Source of the DNA: a virus
Direction: 5' to 3' (one strand)
IMG/VR virus record: IMGVR_UViG_3300039326_000334
Location: 1 to 23,202 of that record
DNA: 23,202 nucleotides
The notes under the pieces were generated by a model. That model made no database searches and was not told where the DNA came from. It saw nothing but the letters and a program-made list of their open reading frames with translations. Positions 13,268 to 21,385 of the stretch are shown here, piece after piece; position 1 is the stretch's first letter; every line of letters begins with the position of its first letter. The translations under genes and the position numbers were made by a program.

Positions 13268-14036
13268 GTCTTCCAGTAAGAGGCGGCGCGATTACGAGAC
13301 GTTGCGTCGTGAGTTGCGGAACGCGGAGTACGGGGCATTGTTGGACGCGCTTCGAGGGACGGAGCCGTTTTTCGCTCAGTTCAGTTCGTGGGACGACGTG
13401 GTCGGCTTCATGCGGCGAGGCACCTCCCGCGACCCGAACAAAGACATCGTGCTACGGACTATCCTTCGCGCCCACGCGAAAGTGAACGACCCACGCTTGC
13501 AAACGGCACTCCTTGCCATCTTCTGGCCGGGGTTGGAATCCATTCACTTCCAGAAACGGCGATGGGACGGCAGCCTGGACGCCCGATGGAACAATATCAC
13601 GTGGACGTTCCTCCAGGTGGTCTGCCGGCTGAACCTCCGAAACCGGAGTGATCGCCTCGTCCAGAAGATCATCAACGACACCGTGCACGATCTCTACCAG
13701 GGCTATTGCCGCGAGTGGCGCCAGTCCGGGCGCGAGATTCCCACCGATCCGTACCGGGTCGAACAGTTGCTGCCTCCATACGAGGATGAAGCCTTCCTGC
13801 TCATCGAGATGCGTGACGAGCATGAAGCGCATCTCCGGCGATTGCGGGAACACGTGGCGGAAGGCCGGATCACGAAAGGCGATGCTCGCCTGATCGCGCG
13901 CACGCGCCTGTTCCGCCGGAGTTTGACCGAGTGCGCGCGCCAGGCCGGGATGAGTTATCAGGCGGCGAAGAAACGCCGGCAGCGCGCCGAAGCGGCTATC
14001 CGGAAATACAACGCCGGGAAACCGCGTGTCCCCTGA
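13266..14036 (+). CDS. Sigma-70-like phage regulator (region 4-type HTH)
   Basis: A 256-residue protein with a helical middle (~58-145) resembling a sigma-2-like core (KDIVLRTILRAHAKV, WNNITWTFLQVVCRLNLR) and a C-terminal HTH (~219-246; SLTECARQAGMSYQAAKKRR) like sigma region 4. It may redirect RNA polymerase to later phage promoters. The match is by pattern only; a related phage transcription regulator without full sigma activity is possible. The next in-frame ATG is 48 codons downstream, so ATG 13266 is used even though it lies in a stable hairpin. It is upstream of the recombination genes with a 67-bp gap. Confidence 0.62.
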   Translation: MSSSKRRRDYETLRRELRNAEYGALLDALRGTEPFFAQFSSWDDVVGFMRRGTSRDPNKDIVLRTILRAHAKVNDPRLQTALLAIFWPGLESIHFQKRRWDGSLDARWNNITWTFLQVVCRLNLRNRSDRLVQKIINDTVHDLYQGYCREWRQSGREIPTDPYRVEQLLPPYEDEAFLLIEMRDEHEAHLRRLREHVAEGRITKGDARLIARTRLFRRSLTECARQAGMSYQAAKKRRQRAEAAIRKYNAGKPRVP

Positions 14037-14103
14037 TCGTGTTCTTTGTCCCCCTTTGCTCTTTGGACGCATGGATCATCGTGTTCAGCAGAAAGGAATA
14101 GTC

Positions 14104-14931
14104 ATGGCCCAAGCAATCGCAGCGCCGTCGGACGAATTCGGGTTTCTCATCCGCGAGACTCAGGCGGAATACCGCGAGAAGTCCAAGACCCACCTGAGCA
14201 GCCACGCGCTGGCCGATTTCCGCAGATGCGCGCTCCTTTACAGAAGGCGCCAGGACGGACTGATCCCCGATCAGGACCGTCCAGCCTTCGCGCTCGGCCG
14301 CCAGGCGCACGTGCTGATCCTCGAGCACGCCGAGCAGTTCAACCGGCTCTACGTCATCAGCGACGGCCCAATCAACCCTCACACTCAGCGCGCCTACGGC
14401 AAGGACACCGCCGCATATCGGGAATGGAAGGAGGCTCTCCACGACAAGGAGCCGATCTCCTGGGCCGATTACGAGCTGGTTTCCCACCTGGCCGATGGCG
14501 TCTACGCCAACCCGGAGGCGGTGTCGCTGCTGGCGCGCGGCCAGGCCGAAGGCGTCGTCCGCGCCGAGTACTGCGGCGTTCCGTGCCAAACGCGGATGGA
14601 CTGGTTCAACCCCGAACGCGGGATCGTGGACCTGAAGAGCTGTGACGACCTCACATGGTTCGAGGCCGACGCCCGTCGCTTCGGTTATGCCCACCAGATG
14701 GCGTTCTATCAGGCCGTCCTCGAGCGCGCGACCGGCGAAACCGCTCCCGTCCACATGGTCGCGGTCGAGAAGAAGGAGCCGTTCCGCTGCGGAGTCTGGC
14801 TGCTGTCGAACGACACTCTGACCTTTGCCCGCCGCGAGAACGAAGCGGCCATCGAGAGGTTGAAGCAGTGCGAGCTGACCGGCGTTTGGCCCACCGGATA
14901 CGAAGAGCGCCGGGTGTTCGATTTCCTGTGA
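14104..14931 (+). CDS. PD-(D/E)XK exonuclease, RecE C-terminal/DUF3799-like
   Basis: A 275-residue nuclease of the PD-(D/E)XK superfamily, near RecE/exonuclease VIII and Cas4-like phage proteins. Visible active-site elements are H69 (GRQAHVLILE), D166 (CQTRMDWF), the D176-x-K178 pair in IVDLKSCDD and Q198 in HQMAFYQAV. It would resect double-stranded ends to make single strands for annealing. The start at 14104 follows AAAGGA; the frame is open earlier but without a ribosome site. It begins a recombination cassette: exonuclease, RecA-fold annealing protein, DUF669, RusA and helicase, all on the plus strand with short gaps or overlaps. Confidence 0.86.
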   Translation: MAQAIAAPSDEFGFLIRETQAEYREKSKTHLSSHALADFRRCALLYRRRQDGLIPDQDRPAFALGRQAHVLILEHAEQFNRLYVISDGPINPHTQRAYGKDTAAYREWKEALHDKEPISWADYELVSHLADGVYANPEAVSLLARGQAEGVVRAEYCGVPCQTRMDWFNPERGIVDLKSCDDLTWFEADARRFGYAHQMAFYQAVLERATGETAPVHMVAVEKKEPFRCGVWLLSNDTLTFARRENEAAIERLKQCELTGVWPTGYEERRVFDFL

Positions 14932-14990
14932 CCCGCGCACGGGCAGGCGCGCGCCTGTCCCCTGCGCCTTTTGCGAAGGAGGTGAAGACG

Positions 14991-15785
14991 ATGGGTCTGA
15001 TGGAAAGAATTCAGAGCGGCAAGCAGCCGATGCCGCCGCGTCTGATGCTGTACGGAACGGAAGGCATCGGCAAGAGCACGCTGGCGGCGAACGCGCCGAA
15101 GCCGATCTTTGTCCAGACCGAGGACGGCCTGGCCGAGATCGCCTGCGACAAGTTCCCGCTGGCGCAGACGGTGGAAGACGTCCTGGCGAACCTCGCCGCC
15201 CTGTCCACCGAGCCGCACGACTTCCAGACGGTTGTGGTGGATAGCCTCGACTGGATGGAGCGGCTGATTTTCGACGCCGTCTGCCGCGAGTATCGGGTCG
15301 CCAGCATCGAGAAGGCCGACGGCGGCTATCAGCGGGGCTACGTCCACGCGCTCACGCACTGGCGCAAGGTCGTGGACGCCCTCGGCGCTCTGCGCGCCAA
15401 CAAGGGGATGGCGGTCATCCTGATCGCGCACGCAAAGGTCGAGAAGTTCGAGGATCCCGAATCGACCGCCTATGACCGCTATTCCCCGAGGTTGAACAAG
15501 CATGCCTGCGCGCTCCTGACGGAATGGTCCGATGCCGTGCTCTTCGCCACGCGGAAATTCCGCACCGAGGTCGAGGACAAGGGATTCGGCCGCGAACGCG
15601 CCATCGCCGTGGGCGTCGGGGCCGACGGAGGCGAGCGCATCCTCCGGTGTGTCGGCAGCCCGGCGTGCGTGGCGAAGAACCGTTACGGGCTGCCAGGCGA
15701 GTTGCCGTTGTCGTGGCCGGCTTTGATGGCCGGACTGTCCGGTGAAACCCCCTCTCAGAAAGAAGGAGACGTGGCCAATGGCTAA
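14991..15785 (+). CDS. Sak4-like RecA-fold single-strand annealing ATPase (AAA_24)
   Basis: A 264-residue P-loop protein. Walker A is GTEGIGKST (22-30) and Walker B is TVVVDSLD (80-87). A mid-protein segment (AVILIAHAKVEKF, ~136-149) matches the second acidic/His region of AAA_24 proteins. Phage members beside RecE-like nucleases act as Sak4-type single-strand annealing proteins. GGAGGTGA precedes ATG 14991, which starts MGLMERIQSGKQ. The stop overlaps the start of the DUF669 gene by 8 bp, showing translational coupling. A GC-rich palindrome (14941-14960) precedes the ribosome site. The annealing role is inferred from fold and gene neighbours. Confidence 0.84.
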   Translation: MGLMERIQSGKQPMPPRLMLYGTEGIGKSTLAANAPKPIFVQTEDGLAEIACDKFPLAQTVEDVLANLAALSTEPHDFQTVVVDSLDWMERLIFDAVCREYRVASIEKADGGYQRGYVHALTHWRKVVDALGALRANKGMAVILIAHAKVEKFEDPESTAYDRYSPRLNKHACALLTEWSDAVLFATRKFRTEVEDKGFGRERAIAVGVGADGGERILRCVGSPACVAKNRYGLPGELPLSWPALMAGLSGETPSQKEGDVANG

Positions 15786-16230
15786 TCTGAATGGATTCAA
15801 CGCGAACAATGTCGAGCCGAACACGGACTTCGACCCCATACCTGCTGGCAAGTACGTCGCCGTCGTCACCGGCTCGGAGATGAAGCCCACCAAGTCCGGC
15901 AATGGCAGTTTCCTCGAGCTGACGTTCCAGGTGGTCGAGGGGGAGTTCAAGGGCCGGCTGCTCTGGGCGCGCCTGAACCTCGACAACCCCAACACGCTGG
16001 CGGTGAAGATCGCCCGGGGCGAACTGTCGGCCCTGTGTCGCGCCGTCGGCATCATGGAGCCGAAGGACTCCTGCGAGATGCACAACCTCCCGCTCATGAT
16101 CACGGTCAAGCAGAAGACCGATTCCGACGGCGAGGTGCGCAACGAGATTAAGGGGTACGCCAAGCGCGAGACCGCCAACGGTAAGCCCGCGCAGGCCTCC
16201 AACCCCACACCGCCGTGGAGGCGCGGATGA
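15778..16230 (+). CDS. DUF669 protein, possible phage single-stranded DNA-binding partner
   Basis: A 150-residue protein with the DUF669 look: a start like MANLNGFNANNVEPNTDFDP, then the strand AGKYVAVVTGSEMKPT, then GSFLELTFQVVEGEFKGRLL. The beta-rich core and the constant position beside Sak4-like proteins have led to the suggestion that the family acts as an SSB analogue; the sequence alone does not prove it. The tail NPTPPWRRG is basic rather than acidic, unlike bacterial SSB tails. AAGGAG precedes ATG 15778. It overlaps the previous gene by 8 bp and the RusA start by 4 bp (ATGA). Confidence 0.82.
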   Translation: MANLNGFNANNVEPNTDFDPIPAGKYVAVVTGSEMKPTKSGNGSFLELTFQVVEGEFKGRLLWARLNLDNPNTLAVKIARGELSALCRAVGIMEPKDSCEMHNLPLMITVKQKTDSDGEVRNEIKGYAKRETANGKPAQASNPTPPWRRG

Positions 16231-16574
16231 TCACCGTCGAGCTGCCCTATCCCCCGTCGGTGAATCACTACTACAGGCGGGTCGGGCCGCGCACGTTGAT
16301 CAGTCGGGAGGGGCGGACGTACCGGGACCGTGTGGCCGTCATGCTCATGGGCCTGGGCGTCCGCCCTTTGCGGGGGCCGCTTCGCATGCGCATCGAGGTC
16401 CATCCGCCGGACAACCGACGGCGCGATCTCGACAACCTTCTGAAAAGCCTGTGGGACGCTTTGCAGCATGGCGGCGCGTATCACGACGACAGCCAGGTCG
16501 TCCGATTCGAGGTGGAGAAGCGCGAGACGATTCCCAATGGCAAGGTCATTGTGAGCATCGAGGAGGCCGGTTAG
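16227..16574 (+). CDS. rusA: RusA-family Holliday junction resolvase
   Basis: A 115-residue resolvase that cuts four-way junctions produced during recombination and replication restart. The N-terminal strand PYPPSVNHYYRR and the catalytic acidic cluster are clear: PDNRRRDLDNLLKSL contains two of the aspartates and AYHDDSQV another. The length is normal for the family. The start overlaps the DUF669 stop (ATGA) and the stop directly abuts the next gene with no gap, so the genes are tightly coupled. In phage it would help resolve branched concatemers before packaging by the terminase encoded in the left block. Confidence 0.92.
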   Translation: MITVELPYPPSVNHYYRRVGPRTLISREGRTYRDRVAVMLMGLGVRPLRGPLRMRIEVHPPDNRRRDLDNLLKSLWDALQHGGAYHDDSQVVRFEVEKRETIPNGKVIVSIEEAG

Positions 16575-18272
16575 ATGCAGTTGCGCCCGTACCAACAAGA
16601 CGCCGTCGAAGCGGTCTATCGGCACCTGCGCGAGCATGACGACAATCCGTGCGTCGTGATTCCCACCGCCGGCGGCAAGACGCCCGTGATGGCGACGGTG
16701 TGCAAGGATGCCGTCGGGCGCTGGGCCGGTCGCGTTCTCATCGTGGCGCACGTGAAGGAACTGCTCCAGCAGGCGGTGGACAAGCTCAACGCCGTCGCGC
16801 CGGAGCTCATGCCCCAGGTCGGCGTCTATTCCGCCGGCCTGAACAGCCGCGACACCGAGCATCCTGTCATCGTCGCTGGCGTCCAGTCGGTCTACAAGCG
16901 CGCCGGAGAGCTTGGCCGCTTCGACCTTGTCGTCATTGACGAGGCCCACATGATTCCGCCCGATGGCGACGGCATGTATCGGACGCTCCTGGCGGGACTG
17001 AAAGAGGCCAACCCGCAGGCCCGCGTCATCGGCCTGACCGCCACGCCGTTTCGGATGACGTCCGGTTCCATTTGCGCGCCGGAAAACATCCTCAACGCCG
17101 TCTGCTACGAGGTCGGCGTGCGCGAGTTGATCGCGCAGGGATACCTCTGCGCCCTGAAGAGCAAGGCGGGCCGCGAGAAGGCCGACACCTCCAACCTGCA
17201 CGTGCGCGCCGGCGAGTTCATCGCCAGCGAAGCCGAGGCGCTCATGAACCAGCAGGGCCTCGTCGAGGCGGCGTGCCGGGAGATTGTCGAACAGACCCGC
17301 GAAAGGAAAGCCTGCCTGGTCTTTACGAGCGGCGTTGCGCATGGCGAGCACGTCGCGGAGACGCTGAAAGGCATGGGACAGCGCGTGGAGACGGTCTTCG
17401 GCGACACGCTGAACTTCCAGCGCGATTCGACGCTGAAGGCCTTCAAGGCAGGCGAGGTCAAGTACCTCGTGAACGTGAACGTCCTGACGACCGGCTTCGA
17501 CGCGCCGAACATCGACTGCGTTGCCATGCTGCGCCCGACGATGTCGCCCGGCCTCTATTACCAGATGGTGGGCCGTGGCTTCCGCCTGTGCGAAGGCAAG
17601 AAAGACTGCCTCGTCCTCGATTTCGGCGGCAACGTCCTGCGCCACGGCCCGGTGGACGCCATCCGCATCCGCGATGGACGAGCATTCGATTTGGCGCCCG
17701 CGAAGGAATGTCCGCAGTGCCACACCATCGTGGCGTCGGGATACTCCGTCTGCCCCGAATGCGGGCATGAGTTCTTCAAACAGGACAACAGTCGAAATCC
17801 GAACCATGACAAGGCGGCGAGTTCCGCCGACGTCCTGTCGGGCGAGGTCACCGACGAGACCTGCTCCGTCCAGGAGACGCGCTACAGCGTCCACATCAAG
17901 CGCAACGCGCCGCCAGGCGCGCCGCGAACGATGCGCGTCGAGTATCGCATCAGCTACCACCAGTGGCAGTCGGAATGGATTTGCTTCGAGCACACCGGCT
18001 ACGCCCGCCACAAGGCTGAACTCTGGTGGAGCCGCCGCGCACATCTGCCGGTTCCGCAGAACGTCGAGGACGCCGTCCAACTGGCCGAATCAGGCGTGCT
18101 GGCCGAGACGAGGAGCATCACCATCCGCCATGTGAGCGGCGAGGATTACGACCGGATCATCGGCTACGAACTGGGCGAGAAGCCCGACTGCCGCGAGCCG
18201 GGATGGAACGACGTTCCCGAAGGTGAACTGGCGGGGACGATATCCACGAACGACGATTCCATCCCCTTCTGA
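16575..18272 (+). CDS. DEAD/DEAH-box superfamily 2 helicase with C-terminal zinc ribbon
   Basis: A 565-residue helicase with Walker A PTAGGKTP (30-37), DEAH box (122-125), motif III TATP (155-158) and motif VI QMVGRGFR (330-337). A zinc ribbon follows (CPQC 379-382, CPEC 393-396). The C-terminal ~160 residues contain a strand-rich segment (TMRVEYRISYHQWQSEWICF) of unknown role. This type resembles the SSL2/RadD-like helicases often found in phage replication cassettes, probably remodelling forks or branched DNA. The start immediately follows the RusA stop and GAGGAGG lies in the RusA end. All helicase motifs are intact. Confidence 0.9.
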   Translation: MQLRPYQQDAVEAVYRHLREHDDNPCVVIPTAGGKTPVMATVCKDAVGRWAGRVLIVAHVKELLQQAVDKLNAVAPELMPQVGVYSAGLNSRDTEHPVIVAGVQSVYKRAGELGRFDLVVIDEAHMIPPDGDGMYRTLLAGLKEANPQARVIGLTATPFRMTSGSICAPENILNAVCYEVGVRELIAQGYLCALKSKAGREKADTSNLHVRAGEFIASEAEALMNQQGLVEAACREIVEQTRERKACLVFTSGVAHGEHVAETLKGMGQRVETVFGDTLNFQRDSTLKAFKAGEVKYLVNVNVLTTGFDAPNIDCVAMLRPTMSPGLYYQMVGRGFRLCEGKKDCLVLDFGGNVLRHGPVDAIRIRDGRAFDLAPAKECPQCHTIVASGYSVCPECGHEFFKQDNSRNPNHDKAASSADVLSGEVTDETCSVQETRYSVHIKRNAPPGAPRTMRVEYRISYHQWQSEWICFEHTGYARHKAELWWSRRAHLPVPQNVEDAVQLAESGVLAETRSITIRHVSGEDYDRIIGYELGEKPDCREPGWNDVPEGELAGTISTNDDSIPF

Positions 18273-18282
18273 GGAGGACACC

Positions 18283-18729
18283 GTGAAACGCAATATCAGG
18301 TTCCTGAATGAAGCGGTCGCCCGGCATCGGCTCTACTGCATGTCCTGCGGAACCCATCTCGCGCAGGCTGCGTCCAGGCGCGTCGGCCTCTGCCAGGCAT
18401 GCCGCCGTCACTGCGTCTGCTGCGGACGCAAGACCGGAATCTACGGCTACTATGACGTTTGCCCCCGGTGCCGGCCCCTGATTGAGAAGACCATCGAATA
18501 CATGGATCGGCACAACGGAAAAGCGCCGACGGAGAAGAAGGCCGATGACAGTCCCCCTCGAAGGGCTAATTGCGTGTCGTGCGGAGAACCCGCCGAGATG
18601 GAGTTCGACGGGCGGCCGTATTGCGAGGAGTGCTATGCCGAGAAGGAAAACGGGGGGAGGCCGTGCGCCAATTGCGGCGGCCCGGAATGCGCCGGCGAAT
18701 GCGAGCGCGACGAGTCCGATCAGACCTGA
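18283..18729 (+). CDS. Multi-zinc-ribbon protein, function unknown
   Basis: A 148-residue cysteine-rich protein with at least six CxxC-type pairs: CMSC, CQAC, CVCC, CPRC, CVSC, CEEC and CANC among them, arranged as two groups (N-terminal ~20-65, C-terminal ~98-143) joined by a charged helix. Each group could hold two zinc ions in a treble-clef or ribbon fold; such arrangements bind nucleic acid or proteins. I know no specific function. GTG 18283 is the start, with GGAGG nine bases upstream, and it lies 10 bp after the helicase stop. It may work with the helicase or the PrimPol, which flank it. Confidence 0.75.
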   Translation: MKRNIRFLNEAVARHRLYCMSCGTHLAQAASRRVGLCQACRRHCVCCGRKTGIYGYYDVCPRCRPLIEKTIEYMDRHNGKAPTEKKADDSPPRRANCVSCGEPAEMEFDGRPYCEECYAEKENGGRPCANCGGPECAGECERDESDQT

Positions 18730-18740
18730 CCGGAGCATCC

Positions 18741-18965
18741 ATGCGTGACAGCGTGAACCATCCGGCGCACTACACGAGCCATCCGTCCGGCGTCGAGTGC
18801 ATCCAGATCACCGAGCACATGAACTTCTGCATCGGCAACGCCATGAAATATCTCTGGCGCGCGGGGCTGAAAGGGAACGCCGTGGAAGATCTGGAGAAGG
18901 CGCGCTGGTACGTGGATCGTGAGATCGAACGTCTGCGCTTCGCGGGCAAGAAGCAGGGGCGATAA
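18741..18965 (+). CDS. DUF3310 protein
   Basis: A 74-residue protein matching the small phage family DUF3310: it begins MRDSVNHPAHYTSHPSGVEC and continues with helices containing IGNAMKYLWRAGLKG and a C-terminal helix EDLEKARWYVDREIERLR. The family is frequent in phage replication modules and is sometimes labelled a nucleotide-kinase-like protein; its biochemical role is unsettled. GGAGC precedes the start. The stop directly abuts the PrimPol start at 18966. A role near DNA replication or nucleotide supply is suggested by the neighbours only. Confidence 0.88.
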   Translation: MRDSVNHPAHYTSHPSGVECIQITEHMNFCIGNAMKYLWRAGLKGNAVEDLEKARWYVDREIERLRFAGKKQGR

Positions 18966-21149
18966 ATGGAAGACTTCCTGAACATCCTGTGCGGCGACAC
19001 CATCGCGGAAAACCGCCGCCTTGCGATTTTCACCCTGCCCGACAGGCGCACGCGGTTCTTCTCCTCGGTGAAGGCCGCCGGGTTGTACGCCGCCGAGCAG
19101 AGCAAGAAGCAAGACGTGTACCTGTGCGTGGGGCTGGCCGGGGCGGACTGCAAGGGCAAACCGTCGGCATCTGAGGTCGTCTCCATAGCAGGTTTTTGGG
19201 CTGACATTGACCTGCCTGCCCCTTGGCGCGAGCACAAGCCGTTGCCGCCGACGGTCGCGGACGCGCAGTCCATACTCGGCAAGCTGCCTTTCCCGCCGAG
19301 CATGATCGTGGACAGCGGACACGGCCTTCACGCCTGGTGGCTGTTCAAGGAACCGTGGACGTTTGAGACGGATGAGGACCGCCTGGCGGCGGCGAAGAGC
19401 GCCAAGGGGTGGGTGAATCTTATTCGAGAGACTGCGCGCACGTTCGGCTGGGAAGTGGACCCCGTAGGCGACCTGGCGCGCGTCCTTCGTCTGCCTGGAA
19501 CGTGGAACCGAAAGGGAAGCGATCCCGTCGAGGTGCGCCTTGTCGAGCACCATGAGGATCGCCGGTACAACCCGGACGACTTCGCTCCCTTCGCCTGCGA
19601 GGACGCGGCGCTCGACGCCGGGCCCGTCGAGGCGGGCGACGTGGCGCTCCGCATGGACGCCGAGCCGCCCGCGGAGAAATTCGCGGCGCTGATGCAGTTC
19701 TGCCCGACGTTCGCGCAGACGTGGAACCGGCAACGTGCGGATTTCCCGGATCAGTCGCAGAGCGCATACGACCTGAGCCTGGCGGACATCGCGGCGCTCA
19801 ACGGATGGTCGCACCAGGAGATCGCCAGTCTCCTCATCGCGGCGCGCCGGAAGCACGATGAGAACCCGGACAAGGCGCTTCGCGCCGACTACGTCGGGCG
19901 AACCATCGCCCATGCGAAGCAAATGGCCGAGGAGCGCACCGCCAGCGGCGTGGACCTGTCTCAACTGACGGTCGGCGAACCTTCGAAGGCGATGCCGAAA
20001 AAACTGCGGCAGCTCGTCCAGACGTACCCGGCTCTGCGGCCGCCGGTGATCGAGGGGTTGCTTCGGCGCGGCGAGACGATGAACGTCATCTCCGCCCCGA
20101 AAATCGGGAAGTCGTGGCTCGTGATAGACCTGGCGCTCTCCGTGGCCACGGGCCGCCCGTGGCTGGGCATGGACTGCTTCGCCGGCGACGTGCTCATCAT
20201 CGACAACGAGCTGCACGGCGAGACCAGCGCGAACCGCATCCCGAAGGTCGCTGACGCCAGAGGTATCCCGTTCGAGGAGATTGCCGACCGGGTCCACGTG
20301 GACAACCTGCGCGGCCGCCTCAAGAACCTGTTTGCCATGGGAGAGTACTTCCGGCGGTTTTCCCCGGGGCAGTTCAAGATCGTCATTCTCGACGCCTTCT
20401 ATCGCTTCATGCCGGAGAACAAAGACGAGAATGACAACGGCACGATGGCGAACCTCTACAACTGCATTGATGCCTTCGCCGATTATCTGGACTGCTCGTT
20501 TGTCCTGATTCACCACACCAGCAAGGGAAATCAGTCGCAGAAGGAACTGACCGACGTAGGCGCGGGCGCAGGCGCGCAGTCGCGCGCCACGGACACGCAT
20601 GTCGTCTTGCGCCGGCACCATGAGAGCGACGCCGTGGTGCTGGAAGCCGCCGTGCGTTCCTGGCCGCCCGTGCCGCCACGCTGCCTTCGCTGGGCTTTCC
20701 CGGTCTGGATGCCCGCCGATGACCTCGACCCGGCGGCGCTGAAAAAGGAGGGCGGCAAGAAGGCGGGCGGCGCGGAGAAGGAGGAAGCCCCATCGTATGA
20801 TGCTCCGGGCTTTGTGGCTCGGTTCGTTTCCGAGGAACCGAAGAGCGAGGCGCGCATTCAAGAGGACGCCGAGGCCGAAGGCGTGTCGTCGCGCCGCGTG
20901 AGGCGGCTTCTGGACTTGGCCGAGGAGGAAAGTCTGATCTTCCGCTGGCGCCTCAGTCCGCGCAAGACGCTCGCCTACGCGACCGTCAGACCGCCGGTGG
21001 AAGAGTCTCAGGACGACGGGAAACGCGCGGCCGTCGAGAACCTGATTCGAGAGAACCCGGAATTGCCGACAAAGGACGTGGCCGACCAGTGCGGCGCATC
21101 GGTGCAATACGTAAATCGGATTCGCCGAGAAATGGAAGGCGGAGAATAA
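18966..21149 (+). CDS. Primase-polymerase/RecA-fold helicase fusion (PrimPol-AAA_25)
   Basis: A 727-residue replication protein. The N-terminal ~1-205 looks like an archaeo-eukaryotic primase/PrimPol: acidic pair in FWADIDLP (D80, D82), SGHGLHAWWLF (117-127) and DPVGDLARVLRLPGTWNRKG (165-184). After a helical linker (~235-345, including a helix-rich primase C-terminal-like part) comes a RecA-fold ATPase: Walker A SAPKIGKSW (376-384), IIDNE (411-415), Walker B VILDAF (473-478), LIHHTSKG (514-521) and AGAQSRATDT (534-543). A coiled/charged region (~575-600) and two wHTH-like stretches (~620-725) follow. This single protein could start and unwind phage replication. There is no gap from the DUF3310 stop. 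Exact reaction is inferred. Confidence 0.85.
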   Translation: MEDFLNILCGDTIAENRRLAIFTLPDRRTRFFSSVKAAGLYAAEQSKKQDVYLCVGLAGADCKGKPSASEVVSIAGFWADIDLPAPWREHKPLPPTVADAQSILGKLPFPPSMIVDSGHGLHAWWLFKEPWTFETDEDRLAAAKSAKGWVNLIRETARTFGWEVDPVGDLARVLRLPGTWNRKGSDPVEVRLVEHHEDRRYNPDDFAPFACEDAALDAGPVEAGDVALRMDAEPPAEKFAALMQFCPTFAQTWNRQRADFPDQSQSAYDLSLADIAALNGWSHQEIASLLIAARRKHDENPDKALRADYVGRTIAHAKQMAEERTASGVDLSQLTVGEPSKAMPKKLRQLVQTYPALRPPVIEGLLRRGETMNVISAPKIGKSWLVIDLALSVATGRPWLGMDCFAGDVLIIDNELHGETSANRIPKVADARGIPFEEIADRVHVDNLRGRLKNLFAMGEYFRRFSPGQFKIVILDAFYRFMPENKDENDNGTMANLYNCIDAFADYLDCSFVLIHHTSKGNQSQKELTDVGAGAGAQSRATDTHVVLRRHHESDAVVLEAAVRSWPPVPPRCLRWAFPVWMPADDLDPAALKKEGGKKAGGAEKEEAPSYDAPGFVARFVSEEPKSEARIQEDAEAEGVSSRRVRRLLDLAEEESLIFRWRLSPRKTLAYATVRPPVEESQDDGKRAAVENLIRENPELPTKDVADQCGASVQYVNRIRREMEGGE

Positions 21150-21151
21150 GA

Positions 21152-21381
21152 ATGCCGCACACGGCTGTATGCCCGCCTCCGTCGGTTCAGGAACGCGAAC
21201 TGGAGGCCGAAGCGTCCCCTGACCAGATGTCCGTGGCCGAGTCCATTCTCGCCAGGCTGCTCGTCCGGCGCTGGCAGGCCGCGCGAAATTCCGCCGAGCA
21301 TGCCCTTGACTTGTCTGGCGGGGGATGCCCTGATCTGTCCGACGGTTCAAAGCGTTCCATGCAGGAAAGGGCAGACCAGAA

Positions 21382-21385
<4 letters not shown>
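21152..21385 (+). CDS. Small hypothetical protein coupled to the recombinase
   Basis: A 77-residue protein with a helical centre (ELEAEASPDQMSVAESILAR then LLVRRWQAARNSAEHALDL) and polar tails. I do not recognise it. GGAG lies upstream of ATG 21152. Its stop overlaps the recombinase start as ATGA, so the two are translationally coupled. Small proteins beside large serine integrases sometimes act as directionality factors, but nothing in this sequence shows that; it could also be a linker gene of the replication operon. Confidence 0.55.

Noticed and set aside
14941-14960. Palindrome GGGCAGGCGCGCGCCTGTCC as a terminator
   Set aside because: There is no spacer for a proper loop unless the centre opens, and no T-run follows directly; it may only be a GC-rich palindrome before the ribosome site.
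14709-18080. 1,123-codon minus-strand open frame
   Set aside because: It lies antisense to five well-recognised plus-strand genes and shows no domain pattern; high GC creates long shadow frames.
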